Of a stretch of DNA of 64,000 nucleotides, positions 40,402-49,725 are shown one piece after another. Origin of the DNA: Brevibacillus gelatini (GTDB lineage Bacteria; Bacillota; Bacilli; Brevibacillales; Brevibacillaceae); the NCBI RefSeq assembly GCF_003710935.1, contig NZ_RHHS01000030.1:39724-103723 (forward strand). Direction: 5' to 3'. Numbering within the stretch: the first letter of the stretch is position 1; every line of letters starts with the position of its first letter. The translations under genes were made by a program, and so were the position numbers. The notes under the pieces are model-generated. The model searched no databases, was not told the DNA's origin, and saw only the letters and a program-made list of their open reading frames with translations.

Positions 40402-40686
40402 ATGAACGAGCACACGAAGCGGCCGCGCCACGAAATCGTAATGATAAATCGACGCAGTTTGGCGATTTCGGGAGTAAAAAACGTCGAAAGCTTTGACAGT
40501 GAAGAATTCCTCTTGGAGACGGACGGCGGCTTTTTAACCATACGGGGCCAAAACCTGCATATGAAAAATCTGAGTCTGGAAACCGGAGAAGTAGCAATTG
40601 AGGGCCTGGTTTACGAAATGGCCTATCTGGAACAGGGGCAGGCCGGGGATCGGTCGAGAGGATTCTTCGGCAAGTTGTTCAAGTGA
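40402..40686 (+). CDS. yabP: Sporulation protein YabP
   Basis: 94-residue YabP/YqfC-family protein. In B. subtilis it is SigmaE-dependent and needed for sporulation. The pattern HEIVMINRRSLAISGVKNVESFD and FLLETDGGFLTIRG is typical. yabQ overlaps its stop by 4 bases. It has lost its normal neighbour yabO to the island. Confidence 0.93.
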   Translation: MNEHTKRPRHEIVMINRRSLAISGVKNVESFDSEEFLLETDGGFLTIRGQNLHMKNLSLETGEVAIEGLVYEMAYLEQGQAGDRSRGFFGKLFK

Positions 40687-41255
40687 ATATCATCACGCAA
40701 CTACAGACGGTTTTGGCCATGTCGACGTGTGGAGCGCTTATGGGAATGGGATTTGATACGTACCATGTGTTCAAAAGGAAGAGCAGGCTGCCGGTTTGGC
40801 TGGTCTTCTTCTTTGACATCCTGTTTTGGGTAGGCAGTATGTTCGCCGTTTTCTGGATATTAGTGAAAGTAAACGACGGAATTATTCGCTTCCCCATCTT
40901 TTTCGGAATGATTTTTGGCGCGTGGCTGTATTTTTTATTAGGAAGTAAGAAGTATATCCTTTTCCTGCATCGCGTGATAAAATTTTGTCAGTGGTTGTAT
41001 CGAACCGTGCTGCAAATCATTGACACCCTGGTTGTACGTCCCGTGCTCTTTATTTACCGAGTGATCCTCATGGTACTGACATTTTTGTACTCCATGTTGC
41101 TCATGATCCTCGGCTTTTTGTGGAAAGTGACGCGTTTTGTCACCGCTCCTTTTGCCAGATGGGGTCAACATTTAGGGAAAAAAATGTACGGAAAAACAAC
41201 AGGAATCTGGACCAATTGGAAGAATTGGTTTCACTCAAAGAGAAAGCGGGAGTAA
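40683..41255 (+). CDS. yabQ: Spore cortex biosynthesis protein YabQ
   Basis: 190-residue membrane protein with several hydrophobic helices (about 15-40, 45-65, 70-90, 120-150) and a basic tail, required for cortex formation in B. subtilis. Start is GTG 40683, overlapping the yabP stop (GTGA), which indicates translational coupling. Confidence 0.92.
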   Translation: MNIITQLQTVLAMSTCGALMGMGFDTYHVFKRKSRLPVWLVFFFDILFWVGSMFAVFWILVKVNDGIIRFPIFFGMIFGAWLYFLLGSKKYILFLHRVIKFCQWLYRTVLQIIDTLVVRPVLFIYRVILMVLTFLYSMLLMILGFLWKVTRFVTAPFARWGQHLGKKMYGKTTGIWTNWKNWFHSKRKRE

Positions 41256-41272
41256 ACCGAGGTGGCGAGATG

Positions 41273-41581
41273 ATGAAAGAAGCAAAAACCTCTCCAAGCA
41301 ATCGAAAAGGGCAAAGACGGAGAATGCGGCTCTTTTTCTTTTTTATCCTCTGCTTTTTCGTCTGGACTGGCTATACGCTCTATTTGCAGAGCGGAGTGCT
41401 GGCCGAGAAGAGAAGCGAACTGGAGGCACTCAAGCAGGAAACGGTTGTCTTGCAGCAAAAGCAAGAGGAACTGACTTATGAGGCCAGTCGGCTGAACGAT
41501 CAGGAATACCTGGCGGAACTGGCGCGCAAACGGATTTATTACACGAAACAGGGCGAAAGCATTTACGTGATTCCGGAATAA
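41273..41581 (+). CDS. divIC: Cell division protein DivIC (FtsB-like)
   Basis: Single-pass bitopic division protein: basic cytoplasmic N terminus, membrane segment about 21-38, then a coiled coil (about 45-80, ELEALKQETVVLQQKQEEL) that pairs with FtsL and DivIB at the septum. Two ATGs (41270, 41273) follow AGGTGG; 41273 has the better spacing. About 102 residues. Confidence 0.93.
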   Translation: MKEAKTSPSNRKGQRRRMRLFFFFILCFFVWTGYTLYLQSGVLAEKRSELEALKQETVVLQQKQEELTYEASRLNDQEYLAELARKRIYYTKQGESIYVIPE

Positions 41582-41624
41582 GCTCACAGTGAGATCTTCT
41601 AGGAGAGGGAGGCTTTCCGCGTTC

Positions 41625-41990
41625 ATGGGAGTCGAGATCGGGAGCAAACTGGAAGGAAAAGTCACAGGCATTACGAAATTTGGCGCGTTTGTAGAGCTGC
41701 CGGGGAATGTGACGGGACTGGTGCACATCAGCGAGATTGCCGACGTCTATGTCAAAGATATTCACCAGTTTTTGAAGATCGGCGATATGGTCACGGTCAA
41801 GGTTCTCAGCGTCAAGGACGGCAAGATCGGACTGTCGATTAAAAAGGCACTGGAAAAAGAACGGCAGCCCCGCCAGCCGCGGGAGCGAACAGAAGGCTTC
41901 GAGGATAAGCTGAACCGCTTCCTCAAAGAAAGTGAAGACCGCTTATCCTCTTTGAAAAAGAGCGAGGACAAAAAGGGGCGCGGTCGATAG
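41625..41990 (+). CDS. yabR: S1 RNA-binding domain protein YabR
   Basis: 121 residues, N-terminal S1 domain (about 1-73; GSKLEGKVTGITKFGAFVEL, GLVHISEIAD) and a charged Arg/Glu/Lys tail. Similar to general stress protein 13 and polynucleotide-phosphorylase S1 domains. Function unknown. ATG 41625 is about 12 bases from GGAGAGGGAGG. Confidence 0.9.
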   Translation: MGVEIGSKLEGKVTGITKFGAFVELPGNVTGLVHISEIADVYVKDIHQFLKIGDMVTVKVLSVKDGKIGLSIKKALEKERQPRQPRERTEGFEDKLNRFLKESEDRLSSLKKSEDKKGRGR

Positions 41991-42125
41991 ATTGCAATCG
42001 GAAAATTATGACTTTTCTTTTTTTGCCAAAAGCGTATTTTGACAGAAAAAAGAGGAAGGTCATTTGAAAGTAGTGACGAATAAGGTATCGTAAGCCCGTT
42101 TCGCAAAGCGCGAATCACCTGTCAG

Positions 42126-42158
42126 CCGACGTTATCCGCCATAACGTCGGTTTTTTTT
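42126..42158 (+). terminator. Intrinsic terminator upstream of spoIIE
   Basis: Perfect 10-bp stem CCGACGTTAT / ATAACGTCGG and eight T residues. It ends the yabP-yabQ-divIC-yabR operon. In B. subtilis tRNA genes lie here; none do in this window. Confidence 0.95.
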
Positions 42159-42177
42159 GTCCGAACTCGCTGGTTAA

Positions 42178-42245
42178 TTTGTCGCACGATTCTGTGAATG
42201 CGCATTGGTTTTTTGACAAAATTTACAACTCCACCTCCGTATAAT
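42178..42245 (+). promoter_or_regulatory. Spo0A-dependent SigmaA promoter of spoIIE
   Basis: TTGACA (42213-42218) and TATAAT (42240-42245) separated by 21 bases instead of 17, the same unusual spacing known for B. subtilis spoIIE. Near-matches to the Spo0A box are TGTCGCA near 42180 and TTTGACA overlapping the -35 box. Confidence 0.75.
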
Positions 42246-42281
42246 GGGTAACACATTGAACAAGAACGGGGTGGAACGAAA

Positions 42282-44756
42282 ATGATCGCAAACAAAAATG
42301 TATCCCAGACTGGTCAAGCATGGGCACGGCAAGTGTCTGAACGAATGGATGCTACCGCACGAACATGGGGAGACAAAGTCTCCGACGCTGTACAGAGATG
42401 GAATGTGCTTCCGCTGCTGATGGGATTTTTGCTCGGACGGGCCTTGATCGTGGAAGAGTTGACGCCCTTTGCTATCCCGTATTTTATCGTCATGTACTAT
42501 CTTCGCAGGGATTGCCTGCTCGTCACAGGACTGGCGCTTGTTCTCGGGGCCTTCAGCCAGTCGGTTCCAATCGGGCTGCAGACGATTCTCGGTATGGTGC
42601 TGGCCCTCTTTGCCTGCAAAATGATGGAGCGGCTGCGCAGAAAAGACTTCTCGCGCACGCCCCTGCTCGTGGTCATCACGATCTTTGTCAGTCGGCTGCT
42701 GTACGCCGTGCTGACCAATCAGGTAAACACGTATGAGCTGGTCATGGTCGCGGTGGAAGCTGTACTCGGCTTCGTGCTGACGCTCATTTTCATCCAGTCG
42801 CTGTCGATCATTCATTCGGCCAAGCCTTACGAGCCGCTGAAAAATGAAGAGATTGTCTCCCTCGTGATTCTCCTGGCGTCGCTGATGACAGGCACAGTCG
42901 ACTGGACGGTAGAAGGCATCTCGATGGAACACGTCCTCTCCCGCTATTTGCTGCTCGTCTTTGCCTTCGTCGGCGGTGGGACGATTGGTGCCGCAGTTGG
43001 CGTCGTGACGGGTCTTATCCTCAGTTTGGCAAATGTAAGTGCCCTTCTGCAAATCAATTTGCTGGCGTTTTCCGGTCTTTTGGCAGGGTTGCTCAAGGAA
43101 GGCGGAAAAGTAGGCGTCTCCGCAGGTCTTTTGATCGGGACGGCTATTCTGGCCATCTACGGCGGTGCGGAAGAGACGCTTTACTACTCCTTGCTTGAAA
43201 CCTCCCTGGCTATTGTCATCTTCATCCTCACGCCTGCCGTGCTCTGGAAAAAGGTCGCCCGCTTCATTCCAGGCACGCCCGAAAATTTGCAATCCCATCA
43301 GGAATACATGCGCAGAGTCCGCGACGTGACGGCGGGCAAAATTCAGCAGTTCTCCGATTTGTTTACCCAGCTCTCCCGCAGCTTTGCGCAAACGGCCGAT
43401 CCGGAGGAACTGGAGGAACAGGCAGATGCCTTCCTCAGCCGCGTCTCCGAGTTCACCTGCCAAAAATGCTGGAAAAAGGAACAATGCTGGGAAAAGGACA
43501 CGCAAGCCACATACGAAGGCATGCGCTATCTTATGGAAAAAGTGTACGAAAACGGCACACTCGCGGGCGTAACTCCGCCGCGCGAATGGGAGCGAAAATG
43601 CGTCAAGACGGAAAAGGTGCTGACCGTGATCGAGCAGGAGTACGATCGTCAGCTGGCTTTTGACCAGTTGAAAAAACAAGTGAAGGAAAGCCGCAAGCTG
43701 GTAGCCGATCAACTCTCGGGCGTTTCCCGGGTCATGAGCGACTTTGCCCGCGAGATCCAGCGGGAAGGGATGGAGCTGTCTTTGCAGGAAAAGCAGGTTT
43801 CAAAGGCGCTGGAAGGCTTGGGACTGTCTGTGCGCCGGGTGGAAATTCACAGCCTGGAAGAAGGCAAGGTCGACATCGAAATCAGCCAGCCGACTTGCTA
43901 CGGGCATGACGAGTGCGGCAAAATCGTCGCGCCGATGCTGACAGAAATTTTGGGCGAGAACATCGTGGTGCGCGAGCGGCAATGTGAAGCGCAAAAAGAC
44001 GGTTCTTGCACGATGTGCCTCGCCTCCGCCAAAACCTATGAAATCGAAATCGGCGTGGCGGGCGCTGCCAAGGACGGCAAGCTGCTGTCCGGCGACAGCT
44101 TCCGTACGATGGATCTCGGCAATGGCAAGATGGCCCTGGCGATCAGCGACGGCATGGGCAACGGCGAGCGGGCCTTTTTGGAGAGTCAGTCCGCCCTCGA
44201 CATGCTCCAGCAGCTGCTGCGCTCGGGCATGGACGAAAAAATTTCGATCAAGACCGTCAACTCCATCCTGGCGCTGCGCTCCACGGATGAAATGTTCGCG
44301 ACGGTGGATTTGGCGCTGATCGATTTGCAGACAGCCCACACCCGTTTCATTAAAATCGGCTCCACGCCGAGCTTTGTCAAACGTAAAAACGATGTTTTCA
44401 CGATTACCGCCAACAACCTGCCCGTCGGCATTCTCGAAGAAATCGAGGTCGACGTCGTGTCGAGAATACTCAAGCCGGGCGATCTGCTGGTCATGATGTC
44501 TGACGGCATCTACGAGGCGCCGCGGCATATTGAAAATCGGCAAATGTGGATGAAGCGAATCATCGGTGAGCTGCAGACAAACGACCCGCAGGAAGTCGCC
44601 GATTTGCTGCTGGAAAAAGTCATTCGCCAGCACTCCGGCAAAATTGTCGATGACATGACTGTGCTTGTGGCGCGGATTGACCGCTTTGTGCCGCAGTGGT
44701 CAGCCATCCAGGTGCACGGAATGGAGAAGCTTGAGCGGCCGCGGATTGTAAGCTAA
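42282..44756 (+). CDS. spoIIE: Stage II sporulation phosphatase SpoIIE
   Basis: 824 residues: about ten N-terminal membrane helices (about 45-330), a central FtsZ-interacting/regulatory region, and a C-terminal PP2C-type phosphatase (about 590-810). Metal-binding aspartates are in SDGMGNG near residue 622 and MSDGIYE near 738. It dephosphorylates SpoIIAA to free SigmaF in the forespore and links this to the polar septum. Confidence 0.97.
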   Translation: MIANKNVSQTGQAWARQVSERMDATARTWGDKVSDAVQRWNVLPLLMGFLLGRALIVEELTPFAIPYFIVMYYLRRDCLLVTGLALVLGAFSQSVPIGLQTILGMVLALFACKMMERLRRKDFSRTPLLVVITIFVSRLLYAVLTNQVNTYELVMVAVEAVLGFVLTLIFIQSLSIIHSAKPYEPLKNEEIVSLVILLASLMTGTVDWTVEGISMEHVLSRYLLLVFAFVGGGTIGAAVGVVTGLILSLANVSALLQINLLAFSGLLAGLLKEGGKVGVSAGLLIGTAILAIYGGAEETLYYSLLETSLAIVIFILTPAVLWKKVARFIPGTPENLQSHQEYMRRVRDVTAGKIQQFSDLFTQLSRSFAQTADPEELEEQADAFLSRVSEFTCQKCWKKEQCWEKDTQATYEGMRYLMEKVYENGTLAGVTPPREWERKCVKTEKVLTVIEQEYDRQLAFDQLKKQVKESRKLVADQLSGVSRVMSDFAREIQREGMELSLQEKQVSKALEGLGLSVRRVEIHSLEEGKVDIEISQPTCYGHDECGKIVAPMLTEILGENIVVRERQCEAQKDGSCTMCLASAKTYEIEIGVAGAAKDGKLLSGDSFRTMDLGNGKMALAISDGMGNGERAFLESQSALDMLQQLLRSGMDEKISIKTVNSILALRSTDEMFATVDLALIDLQTAHTRFIKIGSTPSFVKRKNDVFTITANNLPVGILEEIEVDVVSRILKPGDLLVMMSDGIYEAPRHIENRQMWMKRIIGELQTNDPQEVADLLLEKVIRQHSGKIVDDMTVLVARIDRFVPQWSAIQVHGMEKLERPRIVS

Positions 44757-44820
44757 GGGTATGTTTTCCCATCAGAGCGTCGATACTGTTGCTAAAACAG
44801 GCTGAATGGGGAGATTATTT

Positions 44821-45582
44821 GTGAAAGAAGCGACACTTCGTCAGATTCTGGTAGTAACAGACGGCTGCTCCAATACAGGGATGAGCCCGGTAGCAGCGGC
44901 AGCTCTTGCCCGTGAGCAAGGGATTACGGTAAACGTCATTGGTGTCATTGACAAAAGCGAAATGGGCGAAAAAGGGGAGCGTGAAATCCGTGAAATCGCC
45001 GAAGCCGGAGGCGGGCTGTGCGACATCGTCTACCCGCAGCAGCTGGCGCAAACAGTACAGATGTTGACGCGCAAGGCGATGACGAGAACGATCCATCAGG
45101 TGGTCAATAAAGAATTGAAAGAGATTTTGGGCGATTCCGGAATAGAGGAATTGGCTCCCGACAAGCGCGTGCAGGTAGCAGGCATGGTGGACGAGCTGGG
45201 GGAAAAAAGCAGTCTGAACGTCGTGATGCTGGTCGATACATCCGGCAGCATGAAGCCAAAGCTGTCGGCGGTTCAGCAAGCCATCCACGACTTTAGCATC
45301 AGCTTGCACTCCCGAAGCGGGAAAAGCAGAATGGCTGTTGGTTCATTTCCTGGGAAACATAAATATTTGGATATACGCATTCCATGGACGGACAAGGTGG
45401 AACAGGCTCATCAGCTGACCAGCGATTTGACGATGAGCGGAATTACACCGACTGGCCCCGCCATTGTCGAAGCGATTGCCTTGTTTGAGCAGGATAAACT
45501 CCCAAGCTCGCTGCAGGAGCGCTATCGCGACGAAGCAGAAAATGACGACATGAACGGAAGTTTGCGCGACCATGTCTTCTAA
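44821..45582 (+). CDS. yabS: VWA-domain protein YabS
   Basis: A 253-residue protein containing a von Willebrand factor A fold: a first DGCSNTG MIDAS-like stretch near the N terminus and a second VDTSGSM near residue 142, so two VWA-like halves may exist. GTG 44821 is 7-8 bases from GGGGAG; the ATG at 44806 has no site. Between spoIIE and yabT as in B. subtilis, where it is SigmaF-linked. Role unknown. Confidence 0.88.
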   Translation: MKEATLRQILVVTDGCSNTGMSPVAAAALAREQGITVNVIGVIDKSEMGEKGEREIREIAEAGGGLCDIVYPQQLAQTVQMLTRKAMTRTIHQVVNKELKEILGDSGIEELAPDKRVQVAGMVDELGEKSSLNVVMLVDTSGSMKPKLSAVQQAIHDFSISLHSRSGKSRMAVGSFPGKHKYLDIRIPWTDKVEQAHQLTSDLTMSGITPTGPAIVEAIALFEQDKLPSSLQERYRDEAENDDMNGSLRDHVF

Positions 45583-46501
45583 GGCTGTGACTCCTGATCT
45601 GCCCAAACATTTTCAGGGCAAATGGAACCGTCGGTCGTACCACGTTCTGCGGGAGTTGGGACGTGGTGCGAACGGCACTGTCTACCTCGTTTCCCAGGAC
45701 GGCGTGCGTCGCGCTGTCAAGGTTGGCGCGGAAGGCATGGATATTTTAATGGAAGTAAACGTGCTGAAAAGCATACAGCAGGGGCGGGATTCCAAAGTGG
45801 GACCGCTCCTCTGTGATGTGGACGACCTGGTCGTAAACGGAAAGCCGTGCACGTTTTACGCCATGGAATACCTGGAGGGCGAACAGCTGGATCGGTACAT
45901 TCAAAAAGAAGGGGAGGAATGGGTGCCCGTCATGATCGTCCAGCTTTTGGCCCGTCTCGATGTCTTGCACAGGCACGGCTACATTTTCGGAGACCTCAAG
46001 CCGGAGAACATCATGGTGAGCCGGACGGACAAGACGGTGCGGCTGATTGATTTTGGCGGTGTGACAAAGCTGGGAAATGCCGTGCGCCAGTTTACCGAGG
46101 AGTACGATCGGGCTTTTTGGCACGCAGGGGACAGACGGGCCGAAATCGGCTATGATCTGTTTTCCGCAGCCGTCATGATGGTGCGTTTGACAGTGGGAAA
46201 AGAGAGGTGGAAAAGCAGCCAAAGTGGACCGCGTCACACGGGATTGCTCTGTGATATAATACGAAAAAGTGACAGCCTGTACCCTTATCGAGTGCCTTTG
46301 TTGAAGGCTTTTCACGGGAAGTTTGCCACCGCGCAGGAAATGAGAGCGGAGCTGTTGGCAGTGCTTCGGGAGCGAACTGTCGAGAAGCCGCAAAAAAAGG
46401 CTTCGGCCGCCGCAGGCAAGGCAGGGGGAGGCATAAGCGGCTTGTTCGTCGCCTCGCTTTTGCTATTGGCTGGCACGTTGTATTATGCATGGTTCATGTG
46501 A
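45572..46501 (+). CDS. yabT: Membrane-anchored Ser/Thr kinase YabT
   Basis: Hanks-type kinase: glycine loop LGRGANGTVYLV, VAIK-type lysine in RRAVKVG, catalytic loop YIFGDLKPENI (HRD arginine replaced by Gly, so a non-RD kinase) and RLIDFGG as the DFG motif. A single C-terminal hydrophobic helix (about 287-305) anchors it. In B. subtilis YabT is a forespore kinase active on DNA binding. It overlaps yabS by 11 bases. Confidence 0.92.
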   Translation: MSSKAVTPDLPKHFQGKWNRRSYHVLRELGRGANGTVYLVSQDGVRRAVKVGAEGMDILMEVNVLKSIQQGRDSKVGPLLCDVDDLVVNGKPCTFYAMEYLEGEQLDRYIQKEGEEWVPVMIVQLLARLDVLHRHGYIFGDLKPENIMVSRTDKTVRLIDFGGVTKLGNAVRQFTEEYDRAFWHAGDRRAEIGYDLFSAAVMMVRLTVGKERWKSSQSGPRHTGLLCDIIRKSDSLYPYRVPLLKAFHGKFATAQEMRAELLAVLRERTVEKPQKKASAAAGKAGGGISGLFVASLLLLAGTLYYAWFM

Positions 46502-46516
46502 AGGATGTGACGGTTT

Positions 46517-47263
46517 GTGTCCCCGGATTTGGTGATGGATACTTGCTTGTTGGCAGGATCAATTATATTGAAAAATGGTGGTGAAACTTACCGCACGGAA
46601 GAGACGATGGCCTTAATCGCGGAGGCAGCGGGCATGGATGACGTCAACAGCTCTGCGACGCCTACGAGCATCATTTTGTCTTTCCGGTGCAGCGGGCTCG
46701 ATCATACCCGGATGGTGCGAACCCCGAAGCGGACTACCAATTTGAATAAAATCACCCTCGTAAACGATGTGTCCCGCCGGTTCGTCGGCGGAAAAATCAA
46801 TTTGGAGCAAGCGTATCGCCTGCTGCGCCAAATCGATCAGGAAAAGCCGATATACCCGATATGGCTTCAGCATGCGGCAGCCGCTACCGCCAGCGGCTCC
46901 TTTGCCATGCTGGCGGGCGGTACGTGGTTTGACCTCATCCCGTCCGCATTGGCGGGGCTGACCGTCAATCTCAGCCTTGAATTTTTGGAACAGTTTGTTC
47001 GAATGAAGTTTTTTACGGAATTTTCGGCTGCCTTGCTGGGCGGGCTGTTCGCCTTGCTGGCTGTGACGATCTTTCCACAGTTGCACATCAGCATCATTAT
47101 TATCGGTGCCATGCTTCCGTTGTTCCCAGGGATCGCGATCACCAACTCGCTGCGGGATTTGCTGGCGGGTGATCTGGTTGCAGGTGTTTCGCGAGGGGTC
47201 GAGGCCATGCTGACGGCCGTCTCCGTAGCGGTAGCCACCGCGATTATTCTCTGGGTGGGGTGA
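46517..47263 (+). CDS. ThrE/YjjP-type exporter, larger subunit
   Basis: 248 residues, ThrE-N (YjjP-like) domain: hydrophilic N terminus with GGETYRTEETM and TPTSIILSF, then about five membrane helices from residue 115. Relatives export threonine/serine (ThrE) or, as E. coli YjjPB, succinate. Paired with the following small gene and not present in B. subtilis between yabT and tilS. Substrate unknown. Start GTG 46517 follows AAGGATGTGA. Confidence 0.85.
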   Translation: MSPDLVMDTCLLAGSIILKNGGETYRTEETMALIAEAAGMDDVNSSATPTSIILSFRCSGLDHTRMVRTPKRTTNLNKITLVNDVSRRFVGGKINLEQAYRLLRQIDQEKPIYPIWLQHAAAATASGSFAMLAGGTWFDLIPSALAGLTVNLSLEFLEQFVRMKFFTEFSAALLGGLFALLAVTIFPQLHISIIIIGAMLPLFPGIAITNSLRDLLAGDLVAGVSRGVEAMLTAVSVAVATAIILWVG

Positions 47264-47268
47264 GAAGT

Positions 47269-47721
47269 ATGTTTTTTCAAGGTTTGGCGCTGAGCTTCGT
47301 CTCATCAATGGCGTGGTGTGTGCTGTTTAACGTCCCGGTCCGCACCATTTTTGCAGGCGGATTGGCGGGGATGGTCGGTTTTTGCGTGTACTCGCTTTTG
47401 CCGAGCCTGGGCGCGGAAGTGTTGCTTTCGACATTTGCATCCGCGGCGATCGTCTCGTTGCTGAGTCAATTTTTATCCATCTTGCTTCGCGTTCCTTCGA
47501 CCAACTTCAGCGTTGCGGGCATCATCCCGCTCGTTCCGGGGTCATTGGCTTACAAGTCGATGCTTGCTTTCGTCAACAACAACTACGTGGAAGGCATTAC
47601 CCTGGCGACCAAGACGCTGATGGTAGCAGGAGCTATTGCATCTGGACTTATTTTTGGTATTTCTGTCGTGACGATTTGGAAAGGAGCCCGCTATGCTGGC
47701 AAGCGTACACAACGAGATTGA
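47269..47721 (+). CDS. ThrE/YjjB-type exporter, smaller subunit
   Basis: 150 residues, four to five hydrophobic helices, the C-terminal half (YjjB/DUF3815-like) of a split ThrE transporter: MVGFCVYSLL, then VAGIIPLVPGSLAY near residue 83. ATG 47269 is chosen behind GGGTGGGGTGAG; GTG 47260 overlaps the previous stop. It overlaps tilS by about 29 bases. Confidence 0.85.
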   Translation: MFFQGLALSFVSSMAWCVLFNVPVRTIFAGGLAGMVGFCVYSLLPSLGAEVLLSTFASAAIVSLLSQFLSILLRVPSTNFSVAGIIPLVPGSLAYKSMLAFVNNNYVEGITLATKTLMVAGAIASGLIFGISVVTIWKGARYAGKRTQRD

Positions 47722-49120
47722 GGCTGCCGGGCTTCTGCTTCCCGGTGAAACGATTGTGGTAGGGGTTTCCGGTGGCAACGATTCTACAGCTCTTTTGCAT
47801 ATATTGGCTTCTCTCAATAAAAAATATGACTACGGCTGGACGCTGCACGCCGTACACCTGAATCACGGCTTTCGCGGAGAGGAGGCCAGGCTGGACGCCC
47901 GGTACGCAGAGGCGTTGTGCAGCGAGCTTGGCGCAGTTTTTCACCTGTTTGAGTACGATGTCCCCTCTTATATGAAAAAGACGGGAAAAGGGAGCCAGGA
48001 GGCGAGCCGCGAGCTGCGCTACCGTTTTTATCGGGAAGTGGGCGTTGCGCACGGGGCGAGCAAGCTGGCATTGGCGCATCATGCAGACGACCAGGTAGAG
48101 ACGATTTTGTTTCGGCTCGTCCGCGGCAGCAGGCTGCAGGGACTGACTGGCATGCCGCAGCGTCGCATGCTGGAAAATAGCCAGATTGAACTGGTGCGTC
48201 CCCTGTTGTATAAAACGCGTCAGGAACTGGAAGCCTATTGCCAGGAAAATGGTCTTGTCCCGCGCGAGGACAGCAGCAACCGCTCGCGCAAGTACAAGCG
48301 CAATCTGCTGCGCCTTGACGTGATGCCTTTGCTTGCCAAGGTGAACGAAAAGTACCGCGAGCATATTCTCGATCTGGCCAGGGCGATTTCCCAGGATGAA
48401 GCTTGCTTGACAGGGCTGGCCCGCGAACGTCTGGATGAGGTGACAATTGAAAAGAAACAGGAAGCATTTCTGATTGACAATGACAAGTTTCAAACTTGTG
48501 ACGTTGCTTTACAAAGGAGAATGATTACTCTAATATTAAGTTATCTCTCAAAACATACCGAATGGTCTTCGCAGCATGTGGAGACCGTTTTGCACATGCT
48601 AGGGGGGAGTCGCCCTTCTGCGGAACTGCATTTGCCCGACAAGCTGGTGGTAAGCCGGATGTACGGACGAATTCTTTTCAGTCGTAGAAAGCGGCAAGAC
48701 TGCATACATACCTATAGTTACGAACTCGCAGTTCCAGGGGTGACCCGGATCGACGAGAGCAATGCCACGGTACATATTTCTTACCTTGAAGGTCCCATGG
48801 ATTGGGGGCGTCTCCCGGACAACGAAGCGGTGTTTGACGCCGATCAGCTTCCAGGAGCGCTGTATTTGCGTAACCGGAAACCAGGAGACCGACTCACTCT
48901 GTTTGGCTCGGCAGATGGAAAGAAGCTGAAAGATCTACTCATTGATGCCAAATTTCCGCGAGCATGGCGGGACAAACTTCCGCTTCTGACGGCGGGCGAT
49001 GAGGTGATTTTGGTACCAGGCGTGCGCCGTTCCGCCGTAGCGCCGGTAAATGAACAGACCAGGCGTTTTCTGCACGTGCGGGTTGAGTTTGGAGAAGATT
49101 GGCGGGAGGTTTTTTCATGA
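47693..49120 (+). CDS. tilS: tRNA(Ile)-lysidine synthetase
   Basis: Modifies C34 of tRNA-Ile(CAU) to lysidine so it reads AUA; essential. PP-loop SGGNDS near residues 26-31 (S-G-G-x-D-S), [13 protein letters not shown], and a C-terminal TilS domain with [13 protein letters not shown]. 475 residues. Start ATG 47693 behind GGAAAGGAG inside the previous gene. hpt overlaps by 4 bases. Confidence 0.95.
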   Translation: MLASVHNEIEAAGLLLPGETIVVGVSGGNDSTALLHILASLNKKYDYGWTLHAVHLNHGFRGEEARLDARYAEALCSELGAVFHLFEYDVPSYMKKTGKGSQEASRELRYRFYREVGVAHGASKLALAHHADDQVETILFRLVRGSRLQGLTGMPQRRMLENSQIELVRPLLYKTRQELEAYCQENGLVPREDSSNRSRKYKRNLLRLDVMPLLAKVNEKYREHILDLARAISQDEACLTGLARERLDEVTIEKKQEAFLIDNDKFQTCDVALQRRMITLILSYLSKHTEWSSQHVETVLHMLGGSRPSAELHLPDKLVVSRMYGRILFSRRKRQDCIHTYSYELAVPGVTRIDESNATVHISYLEGPMDWGRLPDNEAVFDADQLPGALYLRNRKPGDRLTLFGSADGKKLKDLLIDAKFPRAWRDKLPLLTAGDEVILVPGVRRSAVAPVNEQTRRFLHVRVEFGEDWREVFS

Positions 49121-49656
49121 ATCAAGACATCGAGAAGATTTTGCTATCAGAAGAGGATATTGCAAGAAAGGTAAAGGAATTGGGCAAGACACTGGCTGCC
49201 GAATACAAGGACAAAAATCCGCTGGTGATTTGCGTTCTGAAAGGCGCGGTTCTTTTCATGGCTGATCTGATCCGTCATATGGATATTCCGTGCGAAATGG
49301 ATTTCATGGCGGTTTCCAGCTACGGAAGCGGCACCGAGTCCTCGGGTATGGTGAAAATCCTGAAGGACCTTGATACCTCCGTGCAAAACAGACATGTGCT
49401 GATTGTCGAAGACATCATGGACAGCGGACTGACACTGAGCCGACTGGTAGAGCTGTTGCGCCATCGGGAAGCTGCTTCTGTGAAGGTTGTGACACTCCTC
49501 AACAAACCGGAGCGTCGCAAGGTGGATATTTCGCCAGACTACAGCGGTTACGATATTCCGGACGAGTTCGTCGTCGGATACGGTCTGGACTATGCCGAGA
49601 AGTACCGCAATTTGCCGTACATCGGGATATTGAAGCCTGAGGTCTACACCAAGTAG
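49117..49656 (+). CDS. hpt: Hypoxanthine phosphoribosyltransferase
   Basis: Purine salvage of hypoxanthine and guanine to IMP and GMP. PRPP motif [14 protein letters not shown] near residues 92-105 and [18 protein letters not shown] N-terminal loop. 179 residues. Start ATG 49117 overlaps the tilS stop behind GGGAGG. In B. subtilis TilS and HprT also act together on ftsH. Confidence 0.95.
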   Translation: MNQDIEKILLSEEDIARKVKELGKTLAAEYKDKNPLVICVLKGAVLFMADLIRHMDIPCEMDFMAVSSYGSGTESSGMVKILKDLDTSVQNRHVLIVEDIMDSGLTLSRLVELLRHREAASVKVVTLLNKPERRKVDISPDYSGYDIPDEFVVGYGLDYAEKYRNLPYIGILKPEVYTK

Positions 49657-49725
49657 CTTTGTTGTGGAGACTTAGCAAAATATGATAAAATGTGAAAAGT
49701 GTCTGTTCGTGAGAGGAGGTAAGGA

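Noticed and set aside
42174..43712. 512-codon minus-strand frame over spoIIE
   Set aside because: Antisense shadow of the conserved spoIIE frame and its promoter.
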